Shown here one piece after another: positions 1 through 8,302 of a stretch of 64,000 nucleotides of DNA. The number at the start of each line of letters is the position of its first letter. Position 1 is the stretch's first letter. The translations under genes and the position numbers were made by a program. This stretch comes from an uncultured Saprospiraceae bacterium (GTDB lineage Bacteria > Bacteroidota > Bacteroidia > Chitinophagales > Saprospiraceae). The stretch is taken from positions 62,001-126,000 of the forward strand of contig CALEYL010000062.1 of assembly GCA_937926205.1 (NCBI GenBank), given 5' to 3'. The notes below the pieces were generated by a model. That model saw only the letters and a list, made by a program, of their open reading frames with translations. It was not told where the DNA came from and made no database searches.

Positions 1-1
1 C

Positions 2-100
2 ATACGCATCATGCTGGAAGAAGACGGCTATTTTCATGAAAAAGGATTCCGCTTCATCGACGGCCGGCAAGAGGTAATTTATACGATACCACGTTTGTAA
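2..100 (+). CDS. C-terminal end of an unidentified protein (partial)
   Basis: An open frame enters from the left edge and stops with TAA at 98-100, giving the last 32 residues of a protein (ending ...EVIYTIPRL). The frame is read from base 2. The piece is too short to assign a family. A hairpin at 106-142 follows directly and would separate it from the convergent mscL. The gene body lies outside the window, so function is unknown. Confidence 0.55.
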   Translation: MRIMLEEDGYFHEKGFRFIDGRQEVIYTIPRL

Positions 101-105
101 AATGA

Positions 106-142
106 AACAGCCCCGAAGTAGCATGGCTCCTTCAGGGCTGTT
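106..142. terminator. Hairpin between convergent genes
   Basis: The arms 106-118 and 130-142 pair over 13 positions with a single C-A mismatch around an 11-nt loop. It lies between the end of the partial gene (100) and the end of mscL (164). Neither side has a strong T run, so termination is inferred from position and stem strength. Confidence 0.45.
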
Positions 143-163
143 ATATGAAAATCTAAAACAAAA

Positions 164-577
164 CTACTTCTTCAGCAGATCGCGGATTTCTGCGAGCAGT
201 GTTTCCGTTGCCGATGGGGCCGGTGGAGCAGCCGGAGCAGCTTCCTCCTTCTTCTTCATTTTATTGAAAGCCTTAACGACCATGAAAATGACAAAACCAA
301 TAATCAAAAAGTCGATAATGCTTTGAAGGAATGCGCCCAGCATAATGACCAATTCCGGTTCAGCAACCGTTCCATCTGCTGCCAAAACGGCATCTTTGAG
401 CTTGATGGGCAGGGCTTTAGTCAGCTCCACGCCTCCCAGAACCAGGCCGATAATCGGAGAAAGAATGTTATCAACGAGCGATGAAACGATTTTGCCGAAA
501 GCGCCACCGATGATAACACCGACCGCCAGATCCATCACATTGCCTTTGCTGATAAAATCCTTAAATTCTTTCCACAT
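164..577 (-). CDS. mscL: Large-conductance mechanosensitive channel MscL
   Basis: A 137-residue protein matching MscL, the homopentameric inner-membrane valve that releases solutes on hypo-osmotic shock. The N-terminus MWKEFKDFISKGNVMDLAVG is the family signature leading into pore helix TM1 (GVIIGGAFGKIVSSLVDNI); TM2 is the hydrophobic stretch IIDFLIIGFVIFMVVKAF, followed by a charged cytoplasmic helix (KMKKKEEAAP...LLAEIRDLLKK). The ATG at 575-577 is chosen although the frame continues 17 codons upstream, because the family starts exactly at this motif. Length is normal. It is a single gene between two hairpins. Confidence 0.96.
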   Translation of the reverse strand: MWKEFKDFISKGNVMDLAVGVIIGGAFGKIVSSLVDNILSPIIGLVLGGVELTKALPIKLKDAVLAADGTVAEPELVIMLGAFLQSIIDFLIIGFVIFMVVKAFNKMKKKEEAAPAAPPAPSATETLLAEIRDLLKK

Positions 578-641
578 AGTTATTCGTTTTTGTTTTGTTA
601 GACACGACTTTCGGGATAAAAGTAACAATTCTGCATTAGAA

Positions 642-677
642 CAAAAACGGTCTTGCCTGAAAATTCAGACAAGACCG
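642..677 (-). terminator. Rho-independent terminator of the aconitase gene
   Basis: A 13-bp stem (648-660 with 665-677, one mismatch) with an AAAT loop. On the minus strand it is followed by a run of five T (plus-strand A642-A647 region), and it sits 33 nt past the aconitase stop codon. Confidence 0.8.
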
Positions 678-709
678 CTTCTATCGTATTCCGTTCAAAA
701 CAAAGTTGC

Positions 710-2980
710 TTACATCGCTCCCCGGTCCTGACGAATTTTATTCAATGCCGATCCCGAACGAACCCAGACAATCTGTTGCTCGTTGTACGTGTGTGCCACT
801 TCAAAGCGGTCCTGAGTCCCGTCTGTGTGGTTGAGCACAATGGTCAGGTTGGTTCCGGGTTTCATCTCTTCAAAACCGAGGAGATCCACCGTGTCATCCT
901 GGCGAATGCGTTCGTAATCCGCAGGATTCACAAAAGTAAGGGCCAGCATACCCTGCTTTTTCAGGTTTGTTTCGTGGATGCGCGCAAAAGATTTCACTAC
1001 TACCGCTTTTACACCGAGGAAGCGGGGTTGCATAGCCGCATGTTCGCGCGAAGAGCCTTCGCCATAGTTTTCTTCCCCAAAAACAATCGTGCCAACACCG
1101 GCATTGCGGTAAGCAAGACCGGAATCCGGTACCGCCATGTATTTGCTTTCTACAAAATTAAGGACATTATTGGCCTCATCATTGTACGCATTGATGGCGC
1201 TGATGAAGGTGTTTTTAGCTATGTTTTGCAAATGGCCGCGGAACTCCAGCCAGGGACCGGCCATAGATATGTGGTCAGTCGTACACTTGCCTTTGATTTT
1301 GATCAAAACACGCATACCCTTGAGTTGCGCAGCCGTGATCGGTGTAAAAGGCGTCAGCAACTGCAGGCGATTCGACTCAGGCGATACTTCAATTTTTATT
1401 TTACTGCCGTCTGCTGCAGGCGCCTGAAAGCCGGCATCTTCCACATCGAAACCTTTCACGGGCAATTCAACGCCCGTTGGCGGGTCTAATTTCACCGCGA
1501 CGCCATCTTCGTTTATCAACGTATCGGTAAGCGGATTAAACGTCAGATCGCCGGCAATTGCCAGAGCCGTCACGATTTCAGGCGAAGCCACAAACGCACG
1601 GGTTTGCGGGTTTCCATCGTTGCGCTTGGAGAAGTTGCGGTTAAAAGACGTGATGATGGAGTTCGCGCGTTTCGGATCGTCGGTATGCCGCGACCATTGG
1701 CCGATGCAGGGACCGCAGGCATTGGCCATGACAACCCCGCCCATTTTTTCGAAAGCTTCGAGTTGCCCGTCGCGCTGTACGGTATAGCGAATCTGCTCCG
1801 AACCCGGCGTCACCGTAAATTCGGCTTTCACTTTCAATTTTTTACTGACTGCCTGACGCGCAACGGAAGCAGCCCGGTCCAGGTCTTCGTAGGAGGAGTT
1901 GGTACAGGAGCCGATCAGGCCTACCTCCAGTTTTTGCGGGTAGTCATTTTCTTTTACGGCTTTGGCAAACTCTGAGATCGGCCATGCCAAATCTGGCGTG
2001 TAAGGGCCATTGATATGCGGTTCCAGAGTAGACAGGTCAATTTCGATGACCTGATCAAAGTACTTTTCAGGATTCGCATAGCAATCTGCATCACCGGTAA
2101 GGTGCTCTGCCACACGATCGGCCAGATCGGCCACATCCGCACGATCCGTTGCACGCAGGTAACGGCTCATTGATTCATCGTAGCCAAAAGTGGAAGTCGT
2201 GGCGCCAATTTCAGCGCCCATATTGCATATCGTACCTTTACCGGTGCAGGACATTGCCTGAGCGCCGGGGCCAAAATATTCTACAATGGCGCCTGTTCCG
2301 CCTTTCACCGTCAGGATACCGGCTACTTTCAGAATGACGTCTTTAGGGGAAGTCCAGCCGCTCATTTTTCCGGTAAGCTTCACGCCAATGAGCTTGGGCA
2401 TTTTCAATTCCCAGGCCATGCCCACCATCACATCAACAGCATCAGCACCGCCAACACCGATGGCAACCATCCCGAGTCCGCCGGCATTCACCGTATGCGA
2501 ATCGGTACCGATCATCATACCGCCCGGAAAAGCATAGTTTTCCAGCACAATCTGGTGGATGATGCCTGAGCCGGGCTTCCAGAAGCCGATGCCGTATTTA
2601 TTGGAAACAGACGCCAGAAAGTCGTACACTTCCGAATTGACATTCACTGCCGTGCGCAAATCTTCGGCTGAACCGTCTTTTGCCAGGATCAGGTGGTCAC
2701 AATGCACCGTTGAAGGTACCGCCACTTTGTCGCGACCAGCCATCATAAACTGGAGCAAAGCCATCTGGGCAGTTGCATCCTGCATGGCCACGCGGTCAGG
2801 CGCAAAAAAAACGTAATCCTTCCCGCGGTTGTATTGCTGCATCGGAGAATCCGGGTGCAAATGCGTGTAAAGGATTTTATCAGACAAGGTCAAAGGACGT
2901 CCCAGCGCTTTGCGGGCAGCATCCACGCGGCCGGGTAGGGCATCGTAGTATGCTTTTATAATCTCAATATCGAAAGCCAT
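710..2980 (-). CDS. acn: Aconitate hydratase, mitochondrial-type
   Basis: A 756-residue [4Fe-4S] hydro-lyase that interconverts citrate and isocitrate in the TCA cycle. The protein follows the mitochondrial ACO2 pattern rather than the longer AcnA/IRP or AcnB forms: GTDSHTVNAGGLGMVAIGVG, then SGWTSPKDVILKVAGILTVK and GTGAIVEY. Cluster ligands are in GSCTNSSYEDL and NACGPCIGQW (CxxC), and the C-terminal swivel domain carries GEGSSREHAAMQPR. The ATG at 2978-2980 is the natural start. It is monocistronic, with a candidate -7 box at 3028-3035 and a terminator at 642-677. Length is close to the family norm, and nothing is missing. Confidence 0.97.
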   Translation of the reverse strand: MAFDIEIIKAYYDALPGRVDAARKALGRPLTLSDKILYTHLHPDSPMQQYNRGKDYVFFAPDRVAMQDATAQMALLQFMMAGRDKVAVPSTVHCDHLILAKDGSAEDLRTAVNVNSEVYDFLASVSNKYGIGFWKPGSGIIHQIVLENYAFPGGMMIGTDSHTVNAGGLGMVAIGVGGADAVDVMVGMAWELKMPKLIGVKLTGKMSGWTSPKDVILKVAGILTVKGGTGAIVEYFGPGAQAMSCTGKGTICNMGAEIGATTSTFGYDESMSRYLRATDRADVADLADRVAEHLTGDADCYANPEKYFDQVIEIDLSTLEPHINGPYTPDLAWPISEFAKAVKENDYPQKLEVGLIGSCTNSSYEDLDRAASVARQAVSKKLKVKAEFTVTPGSEQIRYTVQRDGQLEAFEKMGGVVMANACGPCIGQWSRHTDDPKRANSIITSFNRNFSKRNDGNPQTRAFVASPEIVTALAIAGDLTFNPLTDTLINEDGVAVKLDPPTGVELPVKGFDVEDAGFQAPAADGSKIKIEVSPESNRLQLLTPFTPITAAQLKGMRVLIKIKGKCTTDHISMAGPWLEFRGHLQNIAKNTFISAINAYNDEANNVLNFVESKYMAVPDSGLAYRNAGVGTIVFGEENYGEGSSREHAAMQPRFLGVKAVVVKSFARIHETNLKKQGMLALTFVNPADYERIRQDDTVDLLGFEEMKPGTNLTIVLNHTDGTQDRFEVAHTYNEQQIVWVRSGSALNKIRQDRGAM

Positions 2981-3027
2981 AAATCAAACTTTAACGGTTT
3001 TTCCAATAATCAAACATGAAAGGCTTG

Positions 3028-3035
3028 CAAAAGTA
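3028..3035 (-). promoter_or_regulatory. Candidate -7 promoter box for aconitase
   Basis: Read on the minus strand this is TACTTTTG, matching the Bacteroidota -7 consensus TAnnTTTG, about 48 nt before the aconitase ATG. No clear -33 TTTG is found about 20 nt upstream, so it is a candidate only. Confidence 0.5.
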
Positions 3036-3116
3036 GCACTTTAAAGCCACTTAAAAAACCCCTTTTAAAACAAGAAAAAGCAGAAGGAGAAGATGACATC
3101 TCAGGGATTTTCAAAA

Positions 3117-3644
3117 TCAATAATCGCCTTCCACCTCAACAATCATTTCAATTTCGACGGCCATGCCATTGGGCAATGACGACATCCCGACTGCTGCCCG
3201 GGCGTGTTTCCCATTTTCGCCAAAAACCGCCACCATCAAATCTGAAAAGCCATTGATGACCGCGGGGTGTTTGGTAAAATCGGCAGGGGCATTCACCATC
3301 CCGAGCACTTTGACTATACGCCGTACTTTCGACAAATCTCCGATTTCCGCTTTCAGCGCACTGAGTTGGTTGATGCCGGTGAGTCGGGCCGCATCGTAGC
3401 CCTGTTCGACGCTCAGGTCGACGCCTACTTTCCCGGTGACGTAACTGCCATCAGCCTTACGCGGACCTTTACCGGACAGGAAAATGAGGTTGCCGGTACG
3501 CACAGCGTTGACATAATTGGCAATTGGCGCCGGCGGTTCTTCCAGAACAATCCCCATCACCCGAAGTTTTTCTTCCGGAGTTGGTTGTGCAGCAGCCCAA
3601 TGGACACCTGATATAAAGAGAACGAAGAGTAAGAGTTGTTTCAT
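3117..3644 (-). CDS. Exported Rid-family (YjgF/YER057c/UK114) protein
   Basis: A 175-residue protein with a cleavable signal peptide (MKQLLLFVLFISGVHWAAAQ) ahead of a Rid/YjgF domain. Landmarks are GNLIFLSGKGPRKADG, the central region YDAARLTGINQLSALKAEIG with VRRIVKVLGMVNAP, and the C-terminal HARAAVGMSSLPNGMAVEIE, where the Arg matches the carboxylate-binding arginine of RidA. Cytosolic RidA hydrolyses reactive enamine/imine intermediates; an exported version would act in the periplasm on an unknown substrate. The ATG at 3642-3644 is preferred over a TTG two codons earlier. It lies alone between aconitase and the divergent kptA. Confidence 0.85.
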   Translation of the reverse strand: MKQLLLFVLFISGVHWAAAQPTPEEKLRVMGIVLEEPPAPIANYVNAVRTGNLIFLSGKGPRKADGSYVTGKVGVDLSVEQGYDAARLTGINQLSALKAEIGDLSKVRRIVKVLGMVNAPADFTKHPAVINGFSDLMVAVFGENGKHARAAVGMSSLPNGMAVEIEMIVEVEGDY

Positions 3645-3854
3645 ACGCAATGTTTTGGTGCATCTGTATTAAAATAAGGTACATCAGAACCGGCATTTAG
3701 TTCACATCAAATTCGCCATTGGTAAATATGTGGCATATTTTCTACAGCCCGGGAACAAATATCACCTTTCTGTGCGTTTCTGCCATCGTCTTTCCGGATT
3801 TCAGGGCAAACAACTTTTCAAACCATCAGAACAGGCATTAAAAACCACAAAACC

Positions 3855-4418
3855 ATGCTCGACCACAACCAACTCAAAGAACGCAGCAAATACCTCAGCA
3901 AAATCCTGCGGCATCAACCCGACAGCATCCAACTCCAACTGGACAGCGCCGGCTGGGCTGACATTTCCGAATTACTGGCCAAAATGGCAAAATATGGCGT
4001 CCGTTTCAAACCGCCGTTCGATCGCGAAACGCTGGATGAAATTGTGGCCAAAAGCGACAAGCAACGCTATGCTTTCAGCGAAGATGGCGCCCGCATCCGC
4101 GCCAACCAGGGCCACTCCGTTCCAGTAGACCTGGGCTACGAAGCGCAACAACCGCCCGAATGGCTTTACCACGGCACGGCGCACAAAAATGTCGCCTCCA
4201 TTAAAAAATCTGGCCTGATACGCGTGAAACGCCACCATGTTCACCTATCTGTCGACAGGGAAACAGCCCTTCAGGTAGGCGGCCGCCACGGCAGTCCGGT
4301 TTCATTGACCATCCGTGCAGGGGATCTTTACCGCGCCGGACATTTGTTCTACTGCACGCCAAATGGGGTTTGGCTGACGGATACGGTGCCTGCCGCGTAT
4401 ATTGAGTTTAAGGAGTAG
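3855..4418 (+). CDS. kptA: RNA 2'-phosphotransferase (Tpt1/KptA)
   Basis: A 187-residue member of the Tpt1/KptA family, which removes an internal RNA 2'-phosphate using NAD+ and forms ADP-ribose 1'',2''-cyclic phosphate. Family motifs in order: SKYLSKILRHQP at the N-terminus (the Arg-His pair), GWADISELL, LYHGTAHKNVASIKKSGL (NAD-binding His), HHVHLSVDRETALQVGGRHG and the end GVWLTDTVPAAYIEF. Length is typical (about 180). No tRNA ligase or splicing gene lies nearby, so its physiological RNA is not indicated by context. The start is the ATG at 3855. Confidence 0.95.
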   Translation: MLDHNQLKERSKYLSKILRHQPDSIQLQLDSAGWADISELLAKMAKYGVRFKPPFDRETLDEIVAKSDKQRYAFSEDGARIRANQGHSVPVDLGYEAQQPPEWLYHGTAHKNVASIKKSGLIRVKRHHVHLSVDRETALQVGGRHGSPVSLTIRAGDLYRAGHLFYCTPNGVWLTDTVPAAYIEFKE

Positions 4419-4613
4419 GGAAGCGTAATTATCAGTAACCGTGCTTATGATCATGTTCATTTTGCCTGATTTTACTTGAAAAAACCTTGTGCAAAATCCC
4501 CTCAAAACCTTATTTGGAAGCCCCCAAAAAACCAAATCCCCCTTTTTGCGTTTACCTGTCACCGACTTTCCCTCAAAATATTTTTCTGTATGAAATCTAA
4601 ATAGCTTTCTTCC

Positions 4614-4621
4614 TATATTTG
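4614..4621 (+). promoter_or_regulatory. Candidate -7 promoter box for lepA
   Basis: TATATTTG matches TAnnTTTG exactly and ends only 5 nt before the lepA ATG at 4627. If it is used, transcription would begin at or next to the start codon (a leaderless or near-leaderless mRNA). No good -33 element is seen. Confidence 0.5.
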
Positions 4622-4626
4622 CGCCC

Positions 4627-6420
4627 ATGAAAAATTTTAGGAATTTCTGCATCATAGCCCACATTGATCACGGCAAGAGCACCCTGGCGGATCGTCTGCT
4701 GGAATATACGAATACCATCTCTGCCCGCGACATGCAGGCACAGGCCCTTGACGACATGGATCTGGAACGGGAACGGGGCATCACCATTAAGAGTCATGCC
4801 ATTCAGATGTATTACCCACACTCGAATGGCGAAACCTATACGTTCAACCTGATTGATACGCCGGGCCACGTAGATTTTTCTTACGAGGTGTCGCGCTCCA
4901 TTGCTGCCTGTGAAGGCGCTTTGCTGCTCGTAGACGCCACGCAGGGCATTCAGGCACAAACCATTTCCAACCTTTACATGGCGATCGGCCAGGATCTGGA
5001 GATTATTCCGGTACTGAATAAAATCGACATGGACAGTGCCATGATCGAAGAGGTGTCTGACCAGATCATCGAGCTCATCGGGTGTAAACCGGAAGACATC
5101 GTGCTGGCCAGCGGAAAAACAGGCGTGGGACTTCAAGACATCATGGATGCCATCGTAGAACGCGTACCGCCGCCGAAAGGCGACCCGGAAGCCCCGCTGC
5201 AGGCACTGATTTTTGACTCGGTGTTTAACTCCTTTCGCGGCATCATTGCTTATTTCCGCATCATGAACGGCACCATGCGCAAAGGCGATAAGGTGCGTTT
5301 TGTCAATACCGGCAGCAATTACGACGCCAACGAAATCGGCATCCTGCAAATGGATCTTGTTCCAAAGCAGGAGCTATCGGCGGGTAATGTAGGCTATATC
5401 ATTACCGGCGTAAAAGTATCGAAAGAGATCAAAGTTGGGGATACCATCACCCAGGTGTCCCGCCCCTGCGCTGAAGCCATCCACGGCTTTGAAGAGGTGA
5501 AACCAATGGTTTTTGCCGGGATTTTCCCTTTAGACAACGACGATTTTGAAGACCTTCGCGACAGCATGGAAAAGCTGCAACTGAACGACGCGGCACTCGT
5601 ATTTGAGCCCGAAACGTCTCTGGCTCTTGGCTTTGGGTTCCGCTGCGGCTTTTTGGGCATGTTGCACTTAGACATCATACAGGAAAGACTCTCCCGGGAA
5701 TTCAATCAGGACGTTATTACGACGGTGCCAAACGTATCTTATTTTGCCCGGACGAAAAAAGGTGAATTGCTGAGCATTCGTACGCCGAGCGACCTGCCCG
5801 ATCCGACCATAACCGACTATGTGGAGGAGCCTTATATCAGTGCTCAAATCATCACCAAGCCAGAATACATCGGCTCTATTATGGAGCTCTGCCGCGATAA
5901 ACGAGGCATCCTGACGAAACAGCACTACCTGACACCTGAACGTGTGGAAATGACCTTCGAGATGCCGCTTGCAGAAATCGTTTTCGATTTTTACGATCGT
6001 CTTAAGTCTATTTCCAGGGGTTATGCTTCTTTCGATTACCAACCCCTGGACTACCGTCAGGCCGATCTCATCAAACTGGATATTAAGCTCAACGGCGAAT
6101 CGGTGGATGCCCTTTCGGCACTTGTACACCGCTCCAAAGCAGAGTCTTTCGGCCGGAAAATATGCGAGCGCCTGAAAGAACTGGTGCCACGCCAGCAGTT
6201 TGTGATTGCCATACAGGCTGCCATCGGCGGCAAAATTGTTGCCCGTGAAACCCTTTCGGCCATGCGCAAAGACGTAACGGCCAAGTGCTACGGTGGTGAC
6301 ATTACGCGCAAACGCAAATTGCTGGAAAAACAAAAGGAAGGTAAAAAACGGATGCGCCAGATCGGAGCGGTAGAAGTGCCACAAAAAGCATTTTTGGAGG
6401 TACTCAAGCTCAATAATTGA
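4627..6420 (+). CDS. lepA: Elongation factor 4 (LepA)
   Basis: A 597-residue translational GTPase that back-translocates or remodels ribosomes and aids 30S assembly. G1 is AHIDHGKST, switch I contains RERGITIKSHAI, G3 is DTPGHVDF and G4 is NKIDMD. Domains II and III follow (GFEEVKPMVFAGIFPLDNDD and GFRCGFLGMLHLDIIQERL), and the LepA-specific C-terminal domain ends in AIGGKIVARETLSAMRKDVT and CYGGDITRKRKLLEKQKEGK. Length is standard. Its stop codon overlaps the ATG of the next gene (TGATG), which implies coupled translation. Confidence 0.98.
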   Translation: MKNFRNFCIIAHIDHGKSTLADRLLEYTNTISARDMQAQALDDMDLERERGITIKSHAIQMYYPHSNGETYTFNLIDTPGHVDFSYEVSRSIAACEGALLLVDATQGIQAQTISNLYMAIGQDLEIIPVLNKIDMDSAMIEEVSDQIIELIGCKPEDIVLASGKTGVGLQDIMDAIVERVPPPKGDPEAPLQALIFDSVFNSFRGIIAYFRIMNGTMRKGDKVRFVNTGSNYDANEIGILQMDLVPKQELSAGNVGYIITGVKVSKEIKVGDTITQVSRPCAEAIHGFEEVKPMVFAGIFPLDNDDFEDLRDSMEKLQLNDAALVFEPETSLALGFGFRCGFLGMLHLDIIQERLSREFNQDVITTVPNVSYFARTKKGELLSIRTPSDLPDPTITDYVEEPYISAQIITKPEYIGSIMELCRDKRGILTKQHYLTPERVEMTFEMPLAEIVFDFYDRLKSISRGYASFDYQPLDYRQADLIKLDIKLNGESVDALSALVHRSKAESFGRKICERLKELVPRQQFVIAIQAAIGGKIVARETLSAMRKDVTAKCYGGDITRKRKLLEKQKEGKKRMRQIGAVEVPQKAFLEVLKLNN

Positions 6421-7343
6421 TGCAGGAAAAAGACATTCGCAGCTGCTCCCAACTGGCCCGGGTTTCCAAAAACGAGGTCTTCCCCCATATATTTGATGTG
6501 GAACTGACCGGAATGGGTCGCCTCGAAGCCTTTGATGCTGTAGAATGTCATGTCGTTTGTTATCCTTACAGCCGCAAGGTAGAAGCCAAACACATTACCT
6601 TCAGGCCTTACGAAGAATACGTAGAGGACATTGCCGGACAGCAACGTTCCTCTTATTCACGCATCGGCGAACCATTCCGGAACATATTCGGCATCCTGCT
6701 CGGCGGCATCATCCTGCTCGTTTTTGCCTGCCTGAAACCCGAAGAACTCTTTTCCATTGAATCCATCATCTCCGTTTTCGGAGCTTACACCGTTGGTAAG
6801 GAAATCTGGGGCGACCTGGAAGCCTGGCTCATCAAAGTGACCGATAACCAGAAGCTGCGTTTTCAGCCCCGGTACTATCTTTTTAAGCTGGAGCGTCATT
6901 CCACCGTTACCCGATATACCCGGCTGGCACGCAGACAACGCTATGGGATGACGATGATTTTGCCCGGCAAAATGGACTTTATTCAGCAAAGTAATTCCCA
7001 AACCATCCGCATGTATTTCAACCATGACGATTATAGCGGCCTGGCTGACAACAAAGCCCACATTCTCTCCATCCACATCAACCCGGAGTCCATTACCGCC
7101 TACGAAGAAAAAGGCTACATGCTTGGTTTTAAAATCAGTCTCAACCTCAAAAGGGGGCCTTTTGTCCAATCGCTGGAATTGTTTCAATCGTTTGACGGAA
7201 GCTCGCGCGGTTGTCTGGATTTGCAGGAAACCTGGATACCGGAAGCTGTTTTGTGCCGCCGAACAATCAGCATGGGACGCTGGAAATGGTATAAAGCACA
7301 GTTTGTTTTGCAGGATATGGAATTGGTTACCCGAACTGCCTAG
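6420..7343 (+). CDS. Unrecognised membrane protein coupled to lepA
   Basis: A 307-residue protein I do not recognise. The soluble N-terminal ~85 residues (MQEKDIRSCSQLARVSKNEV...) are followed by two hydrophobic stretches near residues 90-110 (NIFGILLGGIILLVFACL) and 115-135 (SIESIISVFGAYTVGKEI), then a ~170-residue soluble domain rich in Arg, Tyr and aromatic residues (RWRW-like GRWKWYKAQFVLQDMEL at the end). The ATG overlaps the lepA TGA by one base, so translation is probably coupled. A function linked to LepA or the membrane is only suggested by this arrangement. Confidence 0.85.
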   Translation: MQEKDIRSCSQLARVSKNEVFPHIFDVELTGMGRLEAFDAVECHVVCYPYSRKVEAKHITFRPYEEYVEDIAGQQRSSYSRIGEPFRNIFGILLGGIILLVFACLKPEELFSIESIISVFGAYTVGKEIWGDLEAWLIKVTDNQKLRFQPRYYLFKLERHSTVTRYTRLARRQRYGMTMILPGKMDFIQQSNSQTIRMYFNHDDYSGLADNKAHILSIHINPESITAYEEKGYMLGFKISLNLKRGPFVQSLELFQSFDGSSRGCLDLQETWIPEAVLCRRTISMGRWKWYKAQFVLQDMELVTRTA

Positions 7344-7380
7344 CACCAGCGGGGTGGTTTACATAGAAGCTATGCTCTTT

Positions 7381-7409
7381 ATAGGTCACATAACGGCTAT
7401 GTGCCCTAT
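7381..7409. terminator. Weak hairpin between convergent genes
   Basis: The stem pairs ATAGG-T-CACATA with TATGTG-C-CCTAT around a 5-nt loop, in the gap between the 6420-7343 gene and the convergent HD gene ending at 7478. There is no T run on either side. Confidence 0.35.
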
Positions 7410-7477
7410 CCCACTGTACGGGACAAGTTGTGAAATAAACGATGTACCTATGTGGTAAATAGTTACGCCCGAACCTC

Positions 7478-8059
7478 CTAAAGGTCAACGATTTCAATGC
7501 CGGCAACGTGCTGTTCAAACCACTTCAGCGGAGCCGGATTTTTATCTCCGGTTTTGGTATCGCATTTAAAAAACAGGTAGTAGAGTTGAAGATTGTTGCC
7601 AATGCGGGCCAGGAGTTTCTCCATCTGCATAGCCGACTTCTCATGATCCTGATTCAGGTGCTTAAGGCGCCAGCAGTGGTAGGCGTCATCGTGTAATTCA
7701 ATGGTATCCAGAACGGGCTCATCATCGAGGAAGCGTTCCATATAGCGACGAGCCAGAGGACCATGGTGTTTCGACCAGTCGCGGGGCGTACTTTTATCTT
7801 CAATGTATTTAAAGGTGTCGTGGGCAAAAGCGATGATGCGCAGGCGTTTGCGCATCAGCAGGTCAATTTCGAGACGGTCAACATTGTCCAGCACTTCCCG
7901 GATGTGCTTGTAAACTTCTCCTTCCGGATGGCCATAACGGGGCACCCCCCATAACAGGCCATGCACAAAATCGGGTTCCAGTAAAAGCCGCCGCTCCAAA
8001 TCCGTTTCTGGGCGCAATTCTGCCTCTATATCTATCCACTCGGCAACGGGTTGCTTCAT
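7478..8059 (-). CDS. HD-domain protein, probable phosphohydrolase
   Basis: A 193-residue soluble protein with the layout of an HD metal-dependent phosphohydrolase: a first His in HPEGEVYKHIREVLDN, the HD doublet in IIAFAHDTFKYIED, then His-rich KHHGPLARRYMERFL and a later acidic/His segment (IELHDDAYHCWRLKHLN). The ATG at 8057-8059 (MKQPVAEW) is preferred to an ATG 27 codons upstream because the extra residues look non-coding. The substrate cannot be read from the sequence. It is monocistronic, converging on the lepA operon. Confidence 0.75.
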   Translation of the reverse strand: MKQPVAEWIDIEAELRPETDLERRLLLEPDFVHGLLWGVPRYGHPEGEVYKHIREVLDNVDRLEIDLLMRKRLRIIAFAHDTFKYIEDKSTPRDWSKHHGPLARRYMERFLDDEPVLDTIELHDDAYHCWRLKHLNQDHEKSAMQMEKLLARIGNNLQLYYLFFKCDTKTGDKNPAPLKWFEQHVAGIEIVDL

Positions 8060-8302
8060 ATTTTTCGCTGCTGTTAATTTACTGTTAAAGCAAAAATCAT
8101 ACGTAACATTGCCCACCTGGCAAAGGTTATTATGCAACATACCCTGCAGGGCAAACTTTTGTGCATTTTCCCGGCCGGTCGGGATTTTTTACATGATGTT
8201 TGTTTCCATTAAACCAGGAGTATTTCAAAGTATAATTCTGCGTAAATTAGCAGGGTTAATATTTTCAAACAACTTTTTTATCAAATAAAAAGAAACGAAA
8301 AC

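Noticed and set aside
653..1489. A 278-codon plus-strand frame opposite aconitase
   Set aside because: It lies wholly inside the well-supported aconitase gene on the opposite strand, has no domain or start signal, and reflects codon bias of the real gene.
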